A stretch of 64,000 nucleotides of DNA from Cryptomeria japonica. Lineage: Eukaryota; Streptophyta; Pinopsida; Cupressales; Cupressaceae. Positions 48,991 through 59,513 of this stretch are shown here, one piece after another. The stretch's first letter is position 1; every line of letters starts with the position of its first letter. The notes under the pieces are model-generated. The model was given only the letters and a program-made list of their open reading frames with translations. It made no database searches and was not told the DNA's origin. The DNA lies in assembly GCF_030272615.1 (NCBI RefSeq), contig NC_081414.1:310819664-310883663 (forward strand). Direction: 5' to 3'. The translations under genes and the position numbers were made by a program.

Positions 48991-49344
48991 TGTTAGAGTT
49001 ATCTTGTATTAGCTAATAATTATTTATTTAATTATTAGTGTATTATACTCTACGCTTAAGCTAAACTTAGGCATTTAATAATATTGTAGGTATTTAATAA
49101 TCATTCTAATTATTAAATACTCTTTATCCCTTTAGGGTTTCTTTAGGGTTGCACATCTTTAGGGTTTCTATTCTCCTGTCATAAGGACTGTATTGTAACT
49201 TTTATTTTTTCAATTCCCTCTCTGAAATGATAATCTTTTCTTTAGAGTCTTTTTTGTGTTTTGTCTCCAATCTTATCTTGTGAAAGGTATTTTGCTTGCA
49301 GATGCTCTTAGGATCTCAAAAGTTGTACTTTGTCAACTTCTTCA
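48991..49344 (+). repeat. 5' LTR of copia C
   Basis: TGTTAGAGTTATCTTGTATT... to ...aacttcttca, directly followed by the primer site. Confidence 0.93.
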
Positions 49345-50162
49345 TGGTATCAGAGCCATCATTTGCTACTGCTTGTTCCTAATTTTTTTTCAGAAGATTT
49401 TCTCTGAAGGCAAGGGTTTCATTTCTTTTTCAGAGTTTTTAGTTTGGATCTGAAGTAGCTTTTTTGTTTTTGGGCATTTTGAGCTCAAAAGGACCTCACC
49501 ATTGAGCTCAAAACACCCCAAAACCCCCATTTTCATATAAAGTTTGGACAAATTTAACTCTAGGAATTTTTTTTGAGTTTGGCCCTTACATGCACGTTTT
49601 TCGAGGGAATTTTTTTTTACTCTCTTTATGCCCTACAAGAGGGTTTTTTTTAATTTTTTCCATAACTTGGGTAAACGAAGTCGGATTTTCAAAAACAAAT
49701 AGGCATCGAAAATCTCTTTTTGAGCCCTACTCAGATCTGGTGGTGAGATTTGTTGATTTTTTCATTTGGTACCTATTTTTTTCTCGTCCAATTCAATGCT
49801 CTTTTCTGCACTTCGGGAGCCATAAATTGGGCAAACGGACTCCATTTCTGGAAAACGAATAGGTGTCGGAAAGGTCTTGTAGAATTCTTCTCAGATTTGG
49901 AGTTATTTTTTTCAAAAAAAAAACACTAGGTACACAAGATAGTGTATGTCGCATTTTCTTTGCTCTTGTCTTCTTTACTGGCTATCAGATTGTACTGGGT
50001 TTTTATTTTACATATTGTACTATTTTCTAAAATTTACTTCAGAAAATTAGAACACCTAAACTCAACACAAACAAAAAAACCCCTTTTGCATCTTCTGTCT
50101 AGTCTGAAAGATCACTTAATTAAAAAAATCAAGAGTAGGTCCAGGTTCAGGTAGAGGTGCCC
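49345..50162 (+). other. Primer site and leader of copia C
   Basis: TGGTATCAGAGCC, then a T-rich leader with two related blocks (cataacttgggtaaacgaagtcgg and cataaattgggcaaacggactcc) about 130 bp apart. Noncoding. Confidence 0.75.
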
Positions 50163-51015
50163 ATGGTAGATTCTTCAGTTGAGCTTCCTACATCCCAGAA
50201 CTATCACCTCTGAAAAGCTCATATGATGAGGCTTCTCAGATCAAGGGGCTTTTGGTCCTGTTTGGATGTAGATCAGCTTCTGTTGCAACATCCTTTTGAG
50301 ATTCTTTAGCACTGGAATAAGATGGAAGAGGCTACGTGTGTCATCTCCTTACATGTTTCAGACAACTTTCTTTTTCACCTTGATGGTTTTATCACTCCTT
50401 GGGCTATGTGATCCAAATTTGAAACTCTCATTGGTCCCGTCAATGAGTTTAGAGCATTACAGATTGAGGTCGAGCTCTCTTCCTTGTTACCCGAGTCTTT
50501 TCCTCACATTGAGGACTTTCTGAACAAGTTCAAAACCACCAGATCTATCTTAAACAATTGTGATAAGAATAAGACAGACCCAAAGTGTATCTACCTGATT
50601 CTCTCTAAGCTTCGAGGTCCCTATCAGATATTTGCTTCCACATTTTATTCTACTATGGATGCGTTGGGTACACGCTTCACCATGCCTACTTTTGATGTAT
50701 TCTGTGATCACCTGACTCGTGAGCAGGATCACCTATCTCAGTTGGACACTCTCATAAGATCACAGTCAAAAGCATTGGTTTCTCAGACATCTAAAGAGAA
50801 CAAGAAGTAGAAACTGAAGCCTAAGAAGGATTCAACTGGCAGTGAGCATTCCTCCAAGCCACCACCTGAGTCTGATTACAAACCAAAGTCACATCCCAAA
50901 CAGGAGCACTCTTCTAAGTCTGGCGAGTCTTCCTCCAAGACTAAGAAGAAGTCAGATGAACTTTTTAGTTTATGTGGCAAAGAAGGTCATCCAGTTTCTC
51001 GTTGTTGGAAATGAT
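50163..51015 (+). pseudogene. Copia C gag
   Basis: The frame from ATG 50163 holds the gag core (LIGPVNEFRALQIEVELSSL, FPHIEDFLNKFKTTRSILNN, PKCIYLILSKLRGPYQIFAS, CDHLTREQDHLSQLDTL) and a Ser/Lys-rich linker. A knuckle LFSLCGKEGHPVSRCWK follows (50960-51010) in which the first Cys is missing. Stops occur at about 50211, 50308, 50409, 50808 and 51014. Confidence 0.85.
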
Positions 51016-54000
51016 TAGAGACCTTGGAGGCAGCCATGCAGCAACATCATATTTCTCCTCCTTGGCCTCCATCTTCCTCTTCTACTAGGAAAGGACAAGC
51101 TCTTTTTGCACGAGCTATTCCTTTTGCATCCACTTGGATTATTGATTTCGGGGCTTCTCACCACATGACACACTCATTGCAGCTTGTTACCTTACTTGCT
51201 CACAGTAATACTTTACAAATTGCAATTGGTGACTCAACACAACTTTCAGTTTTAGGTTCAACTTATGTTCCGTTGACAGGTGGTTGTTTTCAGGAAGTTC
51301 TTTTGATTCTTGACATTTCTATGAACCTCCTCTTTGTTTATTAGATTTTTCATTCTAGCTCTGGTAAAATGATTGAGTTCTCACCACATGATGTGGTTAT
51401 TCGAAAGATCTATGATCCTGATTTAGTTGTGGCTACTAGCAATGTTGATCCTGATTCTTGGTTATATCGGTTTGATGGATTTGAGAGTCCAGATGGTTCA
51501 GGTGTTTCTCTTATAGCACATGTCAATTCAGTGAGCAGACTGTGGCATGAGTGTTTTGACCATGTCAACTACATATACTTACAACAGATGAGCACTCGAG
51601 CACTTGTTATTGGGCTCCCTCAAATATCATGTACTGATGGTGTATGTCAAGGTTGTGCACTTGGCAAGCATCATCGGGATCCTTTTCCTACAAGCAGAGC
51701 CACCCGTGCTAAGGCACCCTTGGATTTGATCCACAGTTATCTATGTCGTTTCCGACTCCATCTTTTTCAGGGTCCAAGTATGTGCTCACTTTCATTGATG
51801 ACTTCTCCAGACGCACATGGGTGTGCTTTCTTAAGTACAAGTCTGATGTCTTTGATTCATTTCAAGTCTTTAAGATATTTGTAGAGAAGCAATCTGGTCT
51901 TTCTATAAAGAGGATATGCACAGATAATGGGAGAGAATATGTGAATCAGGATTTTATAGATTTCTACACAGAGCATGGCTTGCAGCATCAGTTATTAGTT
52001 CCTCACACCCCTCAGCAGAATGGTGTTGCTAAGAGAAAGAACAAAACACTAAGGGAGATGGCCAATTATATGCTTCAGTCACCTTCTATGCAACCTATTT
52101 TTTGGGCTGAGGTAGTTAATTGTGCCACCTATATTCAGAATCGGATGCCTCATAAGGCATTACGCCAATTGACTCCTGAGGAGGTTTGGTCCCATGTCAA
52201 GCCTGATATTTCTTCATTCTGATTTTTTGGTAGTGAGGCTTGGGCGTTTATTCCAGATGCTCAGAGGAAAGCCATGGAGAGGAAGATTCGACCACTCATT
52301 TTTGTTGGCTATTGTGAGTATTTTAAAGCGTACAGGTTGTTTGATCCTGATTCCAGAGAGGTTTTGTTTAGGTGGGATGTCCAGTTTGATGAGTGCCTTC
52401 CTCAGATGGATTCTCCATCACCAGCTTCTCCCTCACTGCCGCCTCCTCCCTCTTCATTATTTGATGATTTCTTCTTCCTTGAGGATGATGCAGATGATGG
52501 TCCACCTTCACCACCACCATCACCACCACCACCACCACCCGCTGCTCAGCCTTTGCCCAAGTGGGCCTAGTTTATAGTTGATGTTGTTGGTTGTATGGCA
52601 GGTGATCCTACTGACACTCATCATACTCGTGCACAGACATCTGTTTCTAGTCTTTTGTCATGCCATTTCAGATGATCTTCAGAAATTTTCAGAGGCGATA
52701 GGTCACCTAGAGTGGGATAGGGCCATGGATGAGGAGTATTCTTCTTTGATGAAGAATCATACTTGGGATCTTTGTTCTCTTCCAAAGGGAAGAAAGTTGG
52801 TTCGGTGCAAGTTGTTTGATCCTGATTCCAGAGAGGTTTTGTTTAGGTGGGATGTCTAGTTTGATGAGCGGATTCCTCAGATGGATTCTTCGTCACCAGC
52901 TTCTCCCTCACTGCCTCCACCTCCCTCTTCATCTTTTGAGGATTCCTTATTCTTTTAGGATGGTGCAAATGATGGTCCACCATCCCCACCACCACCACCA
53001 CCCACAGCTCAGCCTTTGCCCAAGTGGGCCCGATTTACAGTTGATGTTGCTGGTTCTATGGCAGGTGATCCTTTAGACACTCGTCATACTCATGCACAGA
53101 CATCGAGTTCTAGTCTTCTGAGTCATGCCATTTTGGATGATCCTTAAAAAATTTCAGAGGTGACAGGTCACCCAGAGTGGGATGGCCATGGATGAGGAGT
53201 ATTCCTCTTTAACGAAGAATCATACTTGGGGATCTTTGTACTCTTATGAAAGGAAGAAAGTTGCTTCGGTGCAAGTGGGTGTATCGTACCAAGTATGTTG
53301 CAGATGGTTCTATTAATAAGTATAAGGATTGTCTTGTTGCAAAGGGGTTTTCTCAGGTGGAGGGTATTGATTACTCGGAGACTTTTGCTCCTGTCGCCAA
53401 GATGAATTCTATTCGCTTTGTACTTTCTCTGGCAGCTTCACAGGGATGGACAACTTTCTTGCATGGAGACCTTCGTGAGGAGATCTATATGGAGTAGCCT
53501 CAGGGATTTGTGCAGGATTCCTCTTTGGTTTGCAGACTTCGACATTCATTATATGGTCTCAAACAAGCTCCTCGGGCCTGGTATGAGAAGATGGACTCCT
53601 TCTTGCTTTCCACACTCTTTACACATTGTCATTTCGATCCTATAGTCTACATTCAACATTAGAGGGATGATATAGTTATTCTTGTGCTCTATGTTGATGA
53701 TCTTATCATTATCGATAGCTCATCCTCCTTGATTCGGGGTATTCAGCGAGCCTTGATGGAGCAGTTTGAGATGACAGATCTTGGCCTTCTGCACTATTTT
53801 TTGGTTCTACAGGTTATTTAGTCTTCCGATGGGATTTCCATACTTTAGTAGAAGTATGCTCTTGATATGCTTCACATATTTGACATGCTTACTTGCAAGT
53901 CTCCTCCCATGCCATTTTAGTCAGGTGTTGTTTTGTCTACCACTTATTCTACACCTTCTGTGGATTCTACCTTATATAGGCAGTTGGTTGGTAGTTTGTT

Positions 54001-54649
54001 GTACCTGACCCATACCTGCCCGAATCTTTCTTTTGTAGTTGGTCTTGTATCTCGGTTCTCCCATGATCCTCATGAGAGCCATTGGAAAGCAGCCAAATGT
54101 ATTTTGAGGTACATTTGTGGCACTACACAGTTTGGCATTCACTATACTTCAAGATCCCCTCACATTGTTGGCTTCACTGACTCAACTTGGGCTGGTGATG
54201 CTCAAGATCAAAAGTCTACTTTTGGCTCTATTTTTTGCCTTGGTTCCAGTCCTATCACATGGTCTTGCAAGAAGCAATCTGCTATTGCATTATCATCTAC
54301 AGAAGTTGAGTACCGAGCAACGGTGTTAGCTAGTCAGGAGGTTTTATGGCTTCGATAGTTGATGACTAAGTTTGGGTTTCCTCCTGATAGTCCCACTATT
54401 CTTTGGTGTGACAATCAGAGTGCCATTCACCTTTCTCGCAACCCAGTGGAGCACCAAAGGTCTAAACACATTGAGCTTCACATGCACTTCATCAGATAGT
54501 TGATTCAGGATGGATTTCTCATCTTGGAGTACATTCCTATAGAGGAGCAGGTTGTTGAGATCTTCACTAAACCTTTTGCATCTTTGTGCAATCTTTAGTT
54601 GCGCTCTATGCTTGGGGTGAAGGAAGTTGTCCTTGGGGGATCTCATTGA
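51016..54649 (+). pseudogene. Copia C pol (protease, integrase, RT, RNase H)
   Basis: Protease WIIDFGASHHM (51135). Pre-integrase LWHECFDHVNY (51540). Integrase with the first catalytic Asp changed (IHSY for HSD, about 51733), a frameshift right after, then FIDDFSRRTW and CTDNGREYVN (51795-51950). A duplicated linker segment (52338-53275) follows. RT begins CKWVYRTKYVADGS (53270); motif A is deleted (SQGWT runs straight into TFLHG, about 24 bp lost with the catalytic Asp). LYVDDLIII is intact at 53690. RNase H has GFTDSTWAGD and SSTEVEYRA (54170-54320). About nine TAG stops lie between 53490 and 54600. Confidence 0.92.
52338..53275 (+). repeat. Tandem duplication of about 470 bp within copia C pol
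   Basis: 52338-52810 and 52811-53275 both start ttgtttgatcctgattccag and end in ...ttggttcggtgcaagt / ...ttgcttcggtgcaagt. The copies cover the integrase tail and the Pro-rich integrase-RT linker. They differ by substitutions and small indels, so the duplication is not recent. Confidence 0.9.
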
Positions 54650-54880
54650 GGCCTTCCTTCCTTCATGTTCTTTTTTGCATGCTTTTCCCATCTTTTTTTG
54701 GAGTAGATTTTTTTCCCATGTGGTTTTCTCTATTTCTCCATTTCATAGAGATTTGGTTGTGATTGGGTATCTCATTAGGCCTTGTTGTCGGGACCCAAAT
54801 TTGCCGCCTTCTTGTAGTTGCATTTTGCTTTCCTGAATTTAGTGTTTTTAGCTACTCCCTGAGTTCATCTTAAGGGAGGG

Positions 54881-55233
54881 TGTTAGAGTTATCTTGTATT
54901 AGCTAATAATTATTTATATAATTATTAGTATATTATACTCTACGCTTAAGCTAAACTTAGGCATTTAATAATATTGTAGGTATTTAATAATTATTCTAAT
55001 TATTAAATACTCTTTATCCCTTTATGGTTTCTTTAGGGTTGCACACCTTTAGGGTTTCTATTATCCTATCATAAGGATTGTATTGTAACTTTTCTTTTTC
55101 AATTCCCTCTCTGAAATGATAATCTTTTCTTCAGAGCCTTTTTTGTGTTCTGTCTCCAATCTTCTCTTATGACAGGTATTTTGCTTGGAGATGCTCTTGG
55201 GATCTCAGAAAATATACTTTCTCAACTTCTTCA
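54881..55233 (+). repeat. 3' LTR of copia C
   Basis: Matches 48991-49344 closely; ends ...aacttcttca before the ATATG target copy. Confidence 0.93.
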
Positions 55234-55238
55234 ATATG

Positions 55239-55614
55239 TATAATGGAGGTCTAAACTGGTATATGTAGATAAGTCAATCAATTTTGATCAATTCCAAAGT
55301 TACCAGTTTTGAGATGCAATAAATAAGGAGGAGCGTGGAGATAATCAACCAGTATGAATTCAAAGTGAATTGGTCTGTGAGTTAATATTTTATTTGAAGA
55401 GGTCAACACTAAACCGGTATCGATGTTCTAACCAGTTTTCCCAGTTTGTGTGATGAGTTATCACCGACTGTGATGTGTTACCATCAACCGACACTATGAC
55501 GGTGATTTATGTCGTGTTAAGCAAGATTGTCTTGATTCATTGAACCTAGGAAATTGTGTCAAAATTCAAGGGCCAACATGAAATATAATATCTATATATA
55601 GACATTGTGATGAG
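55239..55614 (+). repeat. 3' LTR of element E, second part
   Basis: Matches 39510-39885 of the 5' LTR. It stops at gacattgtgatgag, where element D inserted; the 5' LTR continues ttatttaatttagaag at the same point. Confidence 0.88.
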
Positions 55615-56407
55615 TGTATATGGTGAAAATGGATAAACTATAATAATGAAAGACTAAATGAATTCAACCACAAAACCCTAGCCCAACAACAACAAAGATC
55701 CACCATAACATATGAAGATTACCTAAGACAATGTAAATCAAATGAAATCACAAAGATTATACCATCACATGTCCAAAAGGATTTGAATCTCCATTCTTCC
55801 TATTTCCATTGATCTTGCTTGATATATTTGCTCTCAGATTTTATATGTGCACAAGAGCTCAACAAAGAACGGAAATGTGGTTGCAAGTAAGATCGCATGT
55901 AAAAGTGCAAAGACGTAGTGTAGTCGAGTAATCAAGTAGTTAGTCCAGTTAGGGTTTGATAATGAAGGAAGTATCTCCTTATATAGAAGACACTATAAGA
56001 AATGGAGGGATAAGATTAAGAGGTGTAAAAGATAAATGGTCGGCTATGATTAGAGGGTAGGTAAAGAAGATAAGAAAATAATAAGAGGGGTAGGTAGTGT
56101 ATGAATAAAGAGATGAATGACATGTGTCATGGGTAGAAAAGGTTAATGAATTAATTAAATAAATAAAGATTTATTTAATTAATAGAAGAAGTGGGATCAA
56201 TTAAATAAATAAAATATTTATTTAATATAAGAAAAGGATAATTTAAATAAATAAATATATTTATTTAAATGAGAAATAAGGCTAGAAGAGGATAAATGAA
56301 TGAATTAATTAAATAAAGATTTATTTAATTAATAGAAGAATTAGGCTTGGATAATTAAATAATTAAAATATTTATCTAATTAGACATGACAATTTTAGGT
56401 GTCTACA
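55615..56407 (-). repeat. 3' LTR of element D
   Basis: 793 bp, TG...CA (minus strand begins TGTAGACACCTAAAATTG). The left flank is E LTR sequence. It contains a palindromic AT repeat array at 56147-56395. Confidence 0.8.
56147..56395. repeat. Repeated AT palindromes in the LTR of element D
   Basis: Five variants of attaaataaa...tatttatttaat, each self-complementary, spaced 40-65 bp by gaagaag/ggataa spacers. Confidence 0.8.
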
Positions 56408-56424
56408 TTTTGCCCCTCTTTGAG
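56408..56424 (-). other. Polypurine tract of element D
   Basis: Minus-strand CTCAAAGAGGGGCAAAA abuts the LTR start. Confidence 0.85.
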
Positions 56425-56647
56425 ACAATGCAGCTTGTCGCGTTGTTTCAAAGAAGATAAGATGAATTGATACAAAGTTGCCCCAAGATGGGAATGATAT
56501 GCCCCCTCGAGAGATTGGATGAAAATGTCTGAAAAGATCGCAGACAATCTCTCGATAAGAAAGAAAGGCTAGAATGGACTGACCAGATAGAGTGACAGAG
56601 TCACGGCATAAAGAAGACTGACTCGGGAAACGAGGGCTAGGGCAGTC

Positions 56648-56654
56648 TATAAAA
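56648..56654 (+). promoter_or_regulatory. TATA box of the antisense PMD gene
   Basis: TATAAAA in a GC-richer context (agtcTATAAAAtagacc), 98 bp before the gene's ATG. A start about 30 bp downstream would give a short 5' UTR of about 65 bp. Confidence 0.65.
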
Positions 56655-56929
56655 TAGACCACGAGGGGAATACATCCTCATTGTCATCCACACATCCAAG
56701 AGATCAGAGTGCAGAGAGAGAATAGAGCAGCAATAGTCAGCAACAATGGCTTTGGTTCACAGATTCGATCGTGTTCGCCGATTTCAGAGGACATCAGATG
56801 CAGAAGAGTCGGTAAGTACCATAAAACCTTCTTGTACTTTGTTGCAATAAATGTTGTCATTAATGCATCTTAGGTAGTGCAATAAATGCGTGTTTAGGTA
56901 ATGTCAAAAAATGTCAAAAATGTGTAGGC

Positions 56930-57185
56930 GCGTCTGTGTTGGTGCCAGGCGTGTCTAGGTTGGCTAGGCACGTCTATGTTTGTGCTAGGCGCATCTATGA
57001 ATTCAACAGCGTCTATGTCAAATGCGCACACATCTATGTTGTGCAGACACATTTGTGAAATGTGGGCATATCTATGCAGGACAAGCACGTCTATGCAAAG
57101 CATAGGCACGTCTGTGTATTTCAGGCGCATTTGTGCAGTCTGTAAGCGTGTTTATGTCATGAAGGCACATTTGTGTCTTCAAGGT
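56930..57185 (+). repeat. Minisatellite of 'aggcacgtctatgtt' units
   Basis: About 12 degenerate units of 18-24 bp with core ggc(a/g)cgtctatgt, evenly spread. Confidence 0.85.
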
Positions 57186-57284
57186 CAAATCGACAGTTCT
57201 ATGATGAACATACGCTGTCGATTGGATAAGCTGCTGAGAAGATACACTCAAGCAGGTCCTCTAGGGAAGACTAGGATAGATCGA

Positions 57285-57610
57285 GGCACTTTGTGATGAA
57301 TAGTGAGTACCAAGACATAATGCTTTGTGATGAATAGGGAGTACTAATATATAAGAAACACTTTGTGATGAACAAGGAGTGCAAATATGAGTAGCACTTT
57401 GTGATGAATAGGGAGTGCAAAACATGTAGTACTTTGTGATGAACAGGGAGTACCACTAGGATAGAAGCAACACTTTGTGATGAACAGTGAGTGTCACTAG
57501 GATAGAAGCAACACTTTGTGATGAACAGTGAGTGTCACTAGGATAGAGTATCATAAGCACTTAAGATAAAAAGCAGCATTTTGTGATGAACAGAGAATGC
57601 CACTATGACT
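57285..57610 (+). repeat. Minisatellite of 'cactttgtgatgaacagggagt' units
   Basis: Nine units with core actttgtgatgaa(c/t)agggagt, period 30-45 bp. Two units (57469-57505 and 57506-57542) are identical over about 37 bp. Confidence 0.9.
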
Positions 57611-59513
57611 GGCATGATTGCTTTGCTTGACTGCAGGAGTATTTGCCTATGCTATAGTCCTGAGAGAGATTCCCATAGACGCAGAGATTACAACCAAAGC
57701 TAACATTCAAGGACTGAGCTTCTATTGAGGGTATGGGTCTACGATACATTCTGTATGTGCCTGAGTTTCAAGCGAACATGGGTTTGCTGACTGCACTTGC
57801 TGAGAGATGGCACTCTGAGACTTGTACATTTCATTTGCCGATGGGTGAGATGACAGTCACCTTAGAGGATGTGTACAGGATTGTGAGGATACCGGTCGAT
57901 GGAGAGCTGATACCCTATGATCGAGATGGAGATAAGGAGGCCCTGAGATGAGAGCTGGACACGTGGCATGGGACATGATGACAACGATAGGACTAGCACT
58001 ACCAACAGTGTTAGGAGGAGTGATCAGTGGGCTCCTATGTCCAGACAGGGTGACACGAGGGTTGGCTGTGGGCTGGGGGAGCACCTTGGAGACTTTGGTT
58101 AAACAACACACCAGATATGCCTGGGGATCGTGTGTGCTGGCACACTTATACTATGAGCTGCATTAGTTTGTTTATCATGGATCCGTAGGATTGGGCTGCG
58201 GAGTTACATTGTTACAGGTGTGGGCATATGAGCATCTGTCGGTTACCCGATCGATACATTTCAAGGGCAGGGGTCATGGACGCAACTTTGTTCATTTGTA
58301 CGATATGATTACATCACAGCCACAAATTGGCAGGTTAGAGTACTAGTGGCGAGTCCTGGATGAGATCGACACTATGATATGGAGGTCGTACCGTGAGTGC
58401 GAGCAGTGGGAGGATGACACAGTGGATCTACCCTATACCTTCTGGAGCAGATATCTGATTGGGTGGATGCCCTATGTATTGGAGAGGCAGTTGGTGGATA
58501 GGGTATGCAGGCAGTTTGGCAGGATCCAACGGATGCCATGGGGTTTCGAGATGTATGCTCGGACAGTCAGGGATCAAGCACACTTTGGGCCATTGTTATC
58601 GTATGATCAGGTCGTGATGTAGCTGGTAGAGATGGTGCCTATGCCATGGGATATGTAGCCGGAGATTGAGGATGTAGGCATGGATGCAGAGTACACTGCA
58701 TATTGGGCTGAGCATCCCTTTCCATAAATGACAGACCCAGGGGAGCCTCTAGATGGAGATGGCGGTGGGGATGGGGATGATGATGAAGATGGTGGGGGGA
58801 GAGGCCAATGGAGGAGGCAGGGTGTAGTTGGAGAGAGGAGGGTGGCTCCACAGAGAGATGGTGGGGAGGAGAGACAAGCTCGGGTGGTGAGGGGTCACGG
58901 TGGATTGCCACTACAGGTGCTAGCAGGACAGGGTCCTAGACAGGTGTAGGGACAGGGACAGAGGCAGGTATAGGTAGAGGTATAGGTACCAGTACAGGGG
59001 GAGCCACAGGTAGAGCCATAGGGGGCCGAGGAGGAGGAGAATGAGCTTCTTGAGCTGAGGGAGATTTTCTAGGGATAGGCAGATGAGATCCAGGACCTGG
59101 AGAGGGAGACAGCTAGGCTCAGGAGGCGACTGAGGGACACAGAGCATGAGCGAGATCAGGCTATCCAGCACTATACTGAGGTTGAGACAACACTAAGGGC
59201 TGGGAGGTAGGCGGCAAAGGACACAGGGGCTGGATATGCCTATGTTCTATGAGCAGGGGAGGAGATAGGTTACTGGCGAGACCTATACTATGGGGTAGTG
59301 CCACCAGAGCAGTGGGCGAGGAACTTTCGCAGACCATCGCGGACAACGATGGCTACGGGAGGGAGCCAGAGGAGACAGGCGTCAAGCGATGGGGTTATGG
59401 GTCCTCCACCACCACCAGATAGAGGGGGTAGGAGAGATGATCCTGGGGTGGGTCCTTCTAGGGCTCAGACTCCATCGAGGCTAGGCGGCTCCGAGGGAGG
59501 GAGTTCATCATAG

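Larger units (their letters stand above)
48991..55233 (+). mobile_element. Copia C: Ty1/copia retrotransposon, 6.2 kb, defective
   Basis: LTRs of 354 and 353 bp (48991-49344 and 54881-55233), primer site TGGTATCAGAGCC at 49345, PPT taagggaggg before 54881, and ATATG duplications at 48986-48990 and 55234-55238. All copia domains are present in order but carry deletions, an internal duplication and many TAG stops. It occupies the same LTR position in E's 3' LTR that copia B occupies in the 5' LTR. Confidence 0.95.
56812..57636 (+). other. Intron of the antisense PMD gene, filled with two tandem arrays
   Basis: Donor GTAAGT at 56812, acceptor TGCAG at 57632-57636. It contains the arrays at 56930-57185 and 57285-57610. 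Confidence 0.6.
56746..59513 (+). pseudogene. Antisense gene of element D: plant mobile domain (PMD, aminotransferase-like) protein
   Basis: Exon 1 (56746-56811, 22 codons starting MALVHRFDRVRRFQ) ends at a GTAAGT donor. The likely acceptor CTTGACTGCAG gives exon 2 from 57637. PMD blocks follow: ALAERWHSETCTFHLPMGEM and TVTLEDVYRI (57785-57885), AWGSCVLAHLYYELH, WAYEHLSV, GRNFVHLYDM, MPYVLERQLVDRVCRQFG and WGFEMYART (58100-58560). A Gly/Asp-rich linker (58740-58950), a coiled coil (59035-59200) and a Pro/Gly/Ser tail complete it. PMD proteins occur in plant silencing/genome-stability factors and in transposons; the role inside the element is unknown. Inactivating lesions are frame changes near 57700 and 57947 and about twelve stops, mostly TAG. 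Confidence 0.8.

Noticed and set aside
52194-52577. Frames with long His or Pro runs in copia C
   Set aside because: Pro-rich integrase-RT linker read in alternative frames (ccaccaccatcacc repeats).
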